Assembly: GCA_021151535.1 (NCBI GenBank)
Contig: JAGKXC010000042.1
Span: 1-17,788, forward strand
Length of the DNA: 17,788 nucleotides
Reading direction: 5' to 3'
From: Sphingobacteriia bacterium
GTDB lineage: Bacteria > Bacteroidota > Bacteroidia > NS11-12g > UBA955
The notes under the pieces are model-generated. The model was not told where the DNA came from. It made no database searches and was given only the letters and a program-made list of their open reading frames with translations. Position 1 is the stretch's first letter. Each line of letters opens with the position of its first letter. Made by a program: the position numbers and the translations under genes. Below, in pieces: positions 13,693-17,788 of the stretch.

Positions 13693-14704
13693 TCATGCTT
13701 GGGTAATTTTCGTTTCTATTTTATTGGGTTCTTGTGAATCTAATCAAAATCAAATTCAAGAAAATGTATCACAATTAGCGAATGAATGTGTTCAGGGCGT
13801 AATTAACCATACAATTATTCCTACCTATGATAGCATGACGATTGAATCGGAGCGTTTGGCGTTATTATTGGCAGAATTCAAAGCAAATCCTACTCAACAG
13901 AAATTAGATAGCATAAGGTTACAATGGAAATTGATTAGGGAAACATGGGAATTATCTGAAGGATTTTTATTCGGTCCGGTGGCAACTGAAAACATTGATC
14001 CAAGATTAGACACATGGCCAATAAATATCCAGGATCTTGAAAATTTACTTCAAAAACAAACCGTTTTTAGTCAAACAGATTTGAATCAATTTGAAGATGG
14101 ATTAAAGGGATTTCACCCATTAGAGTATTTGCTTTGGGGGAAAGACGGGAATAAATCGGTTTCTCAATTTGATTCAATTCAAATTAATTTGATGATTGCA
14201 TTGTCTAATGACATTGCTGGATTAAGTAGGAGTTGTAGTTTTCAGTGGAATACAAGTTTTGCTAATGAATTTCAACTAAATAGTAAGGAAGCCATGTTGG
14301 AAATAATTGGTGCGATGCAAGGAATTTGTTCAGAAGTTGCCGAAGGGAAACTTGGTGAGCCATTTGAACTAAAAAATGCTCAATTGGAGGAATCTCCATT
14401 TAGTAAAAATTCTTTGGAAGATTTCAAAAATAACATGATTTCCGTTCGAAATGTTTACCATGCTAGTTTTGTTGGCGATGGAAAAGGAGTTGCGGATTTT
14501 GTTAAATTTTTCAATTTGAGTTTGCATAACAAGATAGAATTACAACTGAAACTCAGTTTACAAGCATTAGATGCAATCAATGTTCCTTTTGGCGATGCAA
14601 TTCATCAACAACCAGTGGCAGTAAAAAACGCAATAGATCAAATCGCGGCGTTAAGTGAGATTCTTGAAACTGAATTATTGCCATTGGTGCAGGATAGATT
14701 GTAA
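13679..14704 (+). CDS. Imelysin-family lipoprotein (peptidase M75 fold, iron uptake)
   Basis: This 341-residue protein has the lipobox LGSC (Cys19). The imelysin signature GxHxxE is present as GFHPLEYLLWG (144-154). The upstream block WELSEGFLFGPV...DPRLDTWP (90-114) is typical of the IrpA-like branch. The C-terminal half (about 230-341) is helical with the usual VPFGDAI segment. Imelysin proteins were once called peptidases; established work links them to iron acquisition, often beside DUF1111 di-heme proteins, exactly as here. The ATG overlaps the Rieske reading frame by 14 bases, suggesting coupled translation. It is probably anchored to a membrane and faces the periplasm. Confidence 0.94.
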   Translation: MKKYNHAWVIFVSILLGSCESNQNQIQENVSQLANECVQGVINHTIIPTYDSMTIESERLALLLAEFKANPTQQKLDSIRLQWKLIRETWELSEGFLFGPVATENIDPRLDTWPINIQDLENLLQKQTVFSQTDLNQFEDGLKGFHPLEYLLWGKDGNKSVSQFDSIQINLMIALSNDIAGLSRSCSFQWNTSFANEFQLNSKEAMLEIIGAMQGICSEVAEGKLGEPFELKNAQLEESPFSKNSLEDFKNNMISVRNVYHASFVGDGKGVADFVKFFNLSLHNKIELQLKLSLQALDAINVPFGDAIHQQPVAVKNAIDQIAALSEILETELLPLVQDRL

Positions 14705-14709
14705 ATATT

Positions 14710-16086
14710 ATGGGAAAATTTCAATACATTTTTGGCGCTTGCTCATTGTTAATTGTTGCCTTATCTTGTAAGCAAGAAGATACAGCAACGATAAAAGATC
14801 ACGAATGGTATTCGGGAGGGAAACAAACGGTTTTTGTTCATGGATCAGGTGCATTTTCGCAGGTTTTCCCCAATTTAACTGCTGAAAAGTTAATGTTGCA
14901 TGATAGGGGCGATAAGTTATTTGAGGCTACATTTAATAATGATCCAACTACGCGTTTTTTTGGATTAGGACCAATTTTTAATGCAGAATCATGTGCCGGC
15001 TGTCATGTTGGCGATGGCAGGGGTAAAGTGCCAGTAAATGATGGAGATCCGATGAGCACTTTGTTGCTGCGAATCGCACAAATGCAGTCGTTGGATGGGG
15101 GGAAGCCCAATCCATATCCCAATTTTGGTGGGCAAATACAGCACCGTTCCATATTGGGAGTGAAAGCAGAAACTGATATCCATGTAACATTCACGGAACA
15201 GCAATTTTTCTTTCCTGATGGAGAGGCATACACTTTGAGGCAACCACATTATCAGTTTGTTAATGCTTACAAAGACATGGCGCTACCATTTATGTTAAGT
15301 GCTAGAATGCCATCGCCCGTATTTGGATTGGGATTGTTGGAAGCTGTACCTGAAAGTACGTTGATGGGTTGGGAAGATCCTTCAGACGCTGATGGCGATG
15401 GAATTAAAGGCAAGAGGAATATTGTTCATTCTGCTTTAGGAGGGGATTGGGCAACGGGCCGATTTGGATGGAAAGCAGGTCAACCATCGGTGATTGAGCA
15501 AACGGCTGGCGCTTTAAACCAAGACATGGGGATTACAAGTTTCATTTTCCCTACGGAGAATGCTTATGGACAAGAACAGATGTTAGGAATCAATTCAAAG
15601 AAAGAAATTAGCGATAGTAATTTGGTGGCTTTGGCATATTATGTTAGGAGTTTGGCGGTGCCTGGAAGGCGAAATGCAGATGATGTTGACGTTTTGGAGG
15701 GTAAGCGGTTATTTCAGCAAATTGGCTGCGGTGGTTGCCATAAAAGTGGCTATTACACTGGGGCTAATATGATTGACCCGGAGTTGAACTATCAAAAGAT
15801 ATATCCTTACACGGACTTATTATTGCACGACATGGGTATTGGATTAGCCGATGGTTATGTTGAATACAAAGCGGGTGGGTCTGATTGGCGAACACCACCA
15901 TTATGGGGTATTGGATTAACCAAAATGGTGAATGGCAATCAACATTTCTTGCATGATGGTAGGGCTAGGAATTTTGTAGAAGCAATTATGTGGCATGGAG
16001 GTGAGTCTCAAAAATCGGTAGAAGGCTTTTCTAAATTAAGTGCTGATGAAAGGGCGAAAGTGGTGAAGTTTTTGAATAGTTTGTAG
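14710..16086 (+). CDS. Di-heme c-type oxidoreductase (DUF1111 family) lipoprotein
   Basis: The 458-residue lipoprotein (lipobox ALSC, Cys20) has two heme c attachment sites: CAGCH (95-99) in an N-terminal domain and CGGCH (340-344) in a C-terminal cytochrome-like domain. The DUF1111 hallmarks LLHDMGIGLADG (371-382), DWRTPPLWGIGLT (392-404) and FLHDGRARNFVEAI (413-426) are all present. An Asp-rich loop, DADGDGIKGK (226-235), could bind calcium. The family is related to MauG/di-heme peroxidases and is often annotated as thiol oxidoreductase, without proven chemistry. It lies five bases after the imelysin gene, matching the IrpA/IrpB-like pairing. A role in oxidising or reducing iron in the periplasm, perhaps with the Rieske protein, is an inference. 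Confidence 0.94.
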   Translation: MGKFQYIFGACSLLIVALSCKQEDTATIKDHEWYSGGKQTVFVHGSGAFSQVFPNLTAEKLMLHDRGDKLFEATFNNDPTTRFFGLGPIFNAESCAGCHVGDGRGKVPVNDGDPMSTLLLRIAQMQSLDGGKPNPYPNFGGQIQHRSILGVKAETDIHVTFTEQQFFFPDGEAYTLRQPHYQFVNAYKDMALPFMLSARMPSPVFGLGLLEAVPESTLMGWEDPSDADGDGIKGKRNIVHSALGGDWATGRFGWKAGQPSVIEQTAGALNQDMGITSFIFPTENAYGQEQMLGINSKKEISDSNLVALAYYVRSLAVPGRRNADDVDVLEGKRLFQQIGCGGCHKSGYYTGANMIDPELNYQKIYPYTDLLLHDMGIGLADGYVEYKAGGSDWRTPPLWGIGLTKMVNGNQHFLHDGRARNFVEAIMWHGGESQKSVEGFSKLSADERAKVVKFLNSL

Positions 16087-16183
16087 GGTTTACTTTCGTC
16101 AAAGATGGTTTGATTTTATTTGCTTAAATGTTAGATATTGTTATACAGGAAGTACTTTCAAAAAACAAATGCATGTTAGTAGC

Positions 16184-16211
16184 TTGAGTTTGGAAAAGAA
16201 TACTATATTTG
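16184..16211 (+). promoter_or_regulatory. Promoter of the membrane AraC-family regulator gene
   Basis: TTG (16184-16186), a 17-base spacer and TATATTTG (16204-16211) match the consensus and predict a leader of about 55 bases. The rest of the 184-base gap after the di-heme gene shows no terminator or clear palindrome. Confidence 0.55.
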
Positions 16212-16270
16212 AGGTGTCTTAGTTAGGTTTACTTAAATAATCTCTATAGTTTCTTGGATAAAAATATAAC

Positions 16271-17614
16271 ATGAATCAATCTCTAAGTTTTACACTTCTA
16301 GCTAAAATCTTAGTTACTATCATCGGTTTGGTAGTAGGTACTTTCGTATTGGTTGCTAAATCCTCTTATTCAAGATCAAACAAGTATTTGGCGGTCATTA
16401 TTTATATAATTTCATGGTTTCAAATCCAGCCGGTTATATATAGCCAAGGTTTGCTGCGATCTTTTCCTTGGTTATATGGTATTGAATTGATTGCATTGTT
16501 TGCATTGCCACCAATCATGTGGTTGTACTTTTATTTCAACAGAAATTCTAATGCAAAATTCTCTTGGAAACTTGGAGCCATTTTCATCCCCGCTGCCGTG
16601 TATTTTTTTGGTTGGCTTAGGTATGCATTACTATCTCAAGAAAGCAAAGAATTGTTTATTAGCAAGATGTTGGTGACATCTGACTTTGGGTTAACGGTTT
16701 CATTGTTTGGATTTAACTTCAAATTCATATTTACAGTTTTGTTATTTTGGGTGGGTGCATTTCTAATTTTAATAGGCAGGGAATTGTATTTCTTGTATAA
16801 AATTGATGAAAAAGGCAAATGGGATGTAGATCATTTAAAAATGATGAAACAATGGTTAACTGGCACCTATGTTTTAATTATTTTGGTTGCAATATCATTT
16901 TTCTATAATTTTTATAATCAAGCGGTGTTGGAAACGGGCCGTTTTGTTCCGCATGTTGGTTTTACTATTTTTAGGGTAATACTGTTAAGTGCATTCATGT
17001 TGAGAATTGTATTTTATCCTGAAATTTTATTTGGAATTCCTCAAGCCAAGTTTAAACGGAATTTAGGGCAATTTGAGTCAGCTGAAAATATGAAATTGAA
17101 GGGGGGAAGTGAGAATATTTCATTTTTGCCTCAAAAAGAATTGGATGATGAAATTTCAAATTCTGAATCAATAAAAACCATTTCGGATACAAAATCTGAA
17201 CAAGCCTTAGAGAATAAGGAAGAGACTAATAACGCTGAGGAAAAATCCGAATTGGGGTTGCCTAATGATTTGGTTTCACAGTATTTGGACAATATAGATC
17301 AAATGATTTTTGATTCTAAACCATTTACGGATCCTGAATTTACATTTGAGAAACTTAGCCGCTTAACAGGAATTCCCAAAAGTCATTTGAGTTATATTTT
17401 GCGTTATCATTACGAAGAGACTTTCGTTGAGTTTAGAACCCGGCTGCGGATTCAAATGGCGCAAGATTTGATTGCAGATCCATCTAATAAAAATCTAACA
17501 TTGGAAGCTATTGGCGAAATGGTAGGTTTCCCTTCTCGATTTACCTTTATTAGGGCTTTTAAAAAGATTACCAATCAAACACCTGGTGAATTTTTAGACA
17601 ACAAAGGCAAATAA
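16271..17614 (+). CDS. Seven-helix membrane protein with AraC-type DNA-binding domain
   Basis: The 447-residue regulator has about seven hydrophobic segments (roughly 7-29, 38-57, 68-89, 101-121, 148-168, 195-216 and 228-249). A polar, Glu/Ser/Lys-rich linker (255-330) leads to an AraC-type double helix-turn-helix domain at about 355-445. The domain is shown by FTFEKLSRLTGIPKSHLSYIL (first HTH), the FVEFRTRLRIQMAQDL connector and LEAIGEMVGFPSRFTFIRAFKKITNQTPGEF (second HTH and signature). Membrane-bound AraC regulators of this type are common in Bacteroidota; the membrane part probably senses a signal and the cytoplasmic tail binds DNA. It has its own promoter and the same direction as the iron operon, but there is no direct sign that it controls it. 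Target unknown. Confidence 0.92.
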   Translation: MNQSLSFTLLAKILVTIIGLVVGTFVLVAKSSYSRSNKYLAVIIYIISWFQIQPVIYSQGLLRSFPWLYGIELIALFALPPIMWLYFYFNRNSNAKFSWKLGAIFIPAAVYFFGWLRYALLSQESKELFISKMLVTSDFGLTVSLFGFNFKFIFTVLLFWVGAFLILIGRELYFLYKIDEKGKWDVDHLKMMKQWLTGTYVLIILVAISFFYNFYNQAVLETGRFVPHVGFTIFRVILLSAFMLRIVFYPEILFGIPQAKFKRNLGQFESAENMKLKGGSENISFLPQKELDDEISNSESIKTISDTKSEQALENKEETNNAEEKSELGLPNDLVSQYLDNIDQMIFDSKPFTDPEFTFEKLSRLTGIPKSHLSYILRYHYEETFVEFRTRLRIQMAQDLIADPSNKNLTLEAIGEMVGFPSRFTFIRAFKKITNQTPGEFLDNKGK

Positions 17615-17639
17615 CGTCCTACATCATTATTTTGTTGTG

Positions 17640-17675
17640 TTGCAAAACTTTGGTTTTGTCAATAAAACTTTTCTT
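17640..17675 (+). terminator. Possible terminator of the membrane regulator gene
   Basis: TTGCAAAAC pairs with GTTTTG(T)CAA across a TTTG loop (one bulge), and a T-rich stretch follows from 17669. It lies 25 bases after the stop. Confidence 0.4.
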
Positions 17676-17680
17676 TTTCT

Positions 17681-17704
17681 GTGTTAAAATTATGAATTTT
17701 ACAC
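17681..17704. promoter_or_regulatory. Imperfect palindrome near the window end
   Basis: GTGTTAAAATT and AATTTTACAC are complementary apart from one extra T, around ATG. It could be an operator for a gene beyond the window. A possible -7 variant (CATCTTTG) and an ATG at 17749, open to the window edge for 13 codons, follow. This is too little to call a gene. Confidence 0.25.
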
Positions 17705-17788
17705 ATATGCAATTATGAATTACTCGAAGAGTTAATCATCTTTGTTTCATGTATTCCATTACTTGTTTTCGAAATATAATATTAATTG

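Noticed and set aside
17749..17788. Open frame of 13 codons running off the window end
   Set aside because: Too short to distinguish from chance; only a weak -7-like sequence precedes it.

Overview
The window looks like a chromosomal stretch from a member of the Bacteroidota. The DNA is AT-rich. There are no clear Shine-Dalgarno sequences, but several genes are preceded by TTG-N17..20-TAnnTTTG promoters of the Bacteroidota type. The products are typical of the phylum: outer-membrane barrels ending in an aromatic residue, many lipoproteins, a PKD-domain surface lipoprotein and a membrane-integral AraC-family regulator. No tRNA, rRNA, CRISPR array or transposase was seen.

Left part (1-7500), an unusual Hsp70-centred cluster. 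On the + strand is a 609-residue coiled-coil protein followed by a small unknown protein. They converge, across a strong bidirectional terminator, on a second coiled-coil gene on the - strand. Its protein has an uninterrupted 12-heptad leucine ladder whose partner core positions are mostly cysteine. Upstream of that gene, also on the - strand, is a tightly packed operon. It encodes a membrane-anchored J-domain-like protein lacking HPD, a 577-residue protein with a membrane hairpin that may be a dynamin-like protein without its GTPase motifs, and a short Hsp70 with an intact ATPase domain but no C-terminal lid.

Middle part (7500-11860). Divergent from the chaperone operon is a + strand operon of an outer-membrane barrel/coiled-coil protein, a small lipoprotein with C-terminal membrane segments, and an orphan NarL/FixJ-type response regulator. 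A separate gene for a PKD-domain lipoprotein follows. A perfect TACC-N8-GGTA palindrome occurs exactly three times in the window, always in an intergenic promoter region: before the cysteine-ladder gene, in the divergent region between the chaperone and barrel operons, and before the PKD lipoprotein. Its size and geometry are those of sites bound by NarL-type regulators. The simplest reading is that the regulator in this cluster controls all of these genes as one regulon, linking a cytoplasmic Hsp70/coiled-coil machine to envelope proteins. This is the most likely undescribed system here.

Right part (11860-17788). An iron-uptake-type operon (porin-like barrel, Rieske protein, imelysin lipoprotein, di-heme DUF1111 lipoprotein) lies behind two tandem Fur-like boxes that overlap its promoter. 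A seven-helix membrane protein with a cytoplasmic AraC-type DNA-binding domain follows on its own promoter. The last 174 bases are non-coding apart from a possible start of a next gene.
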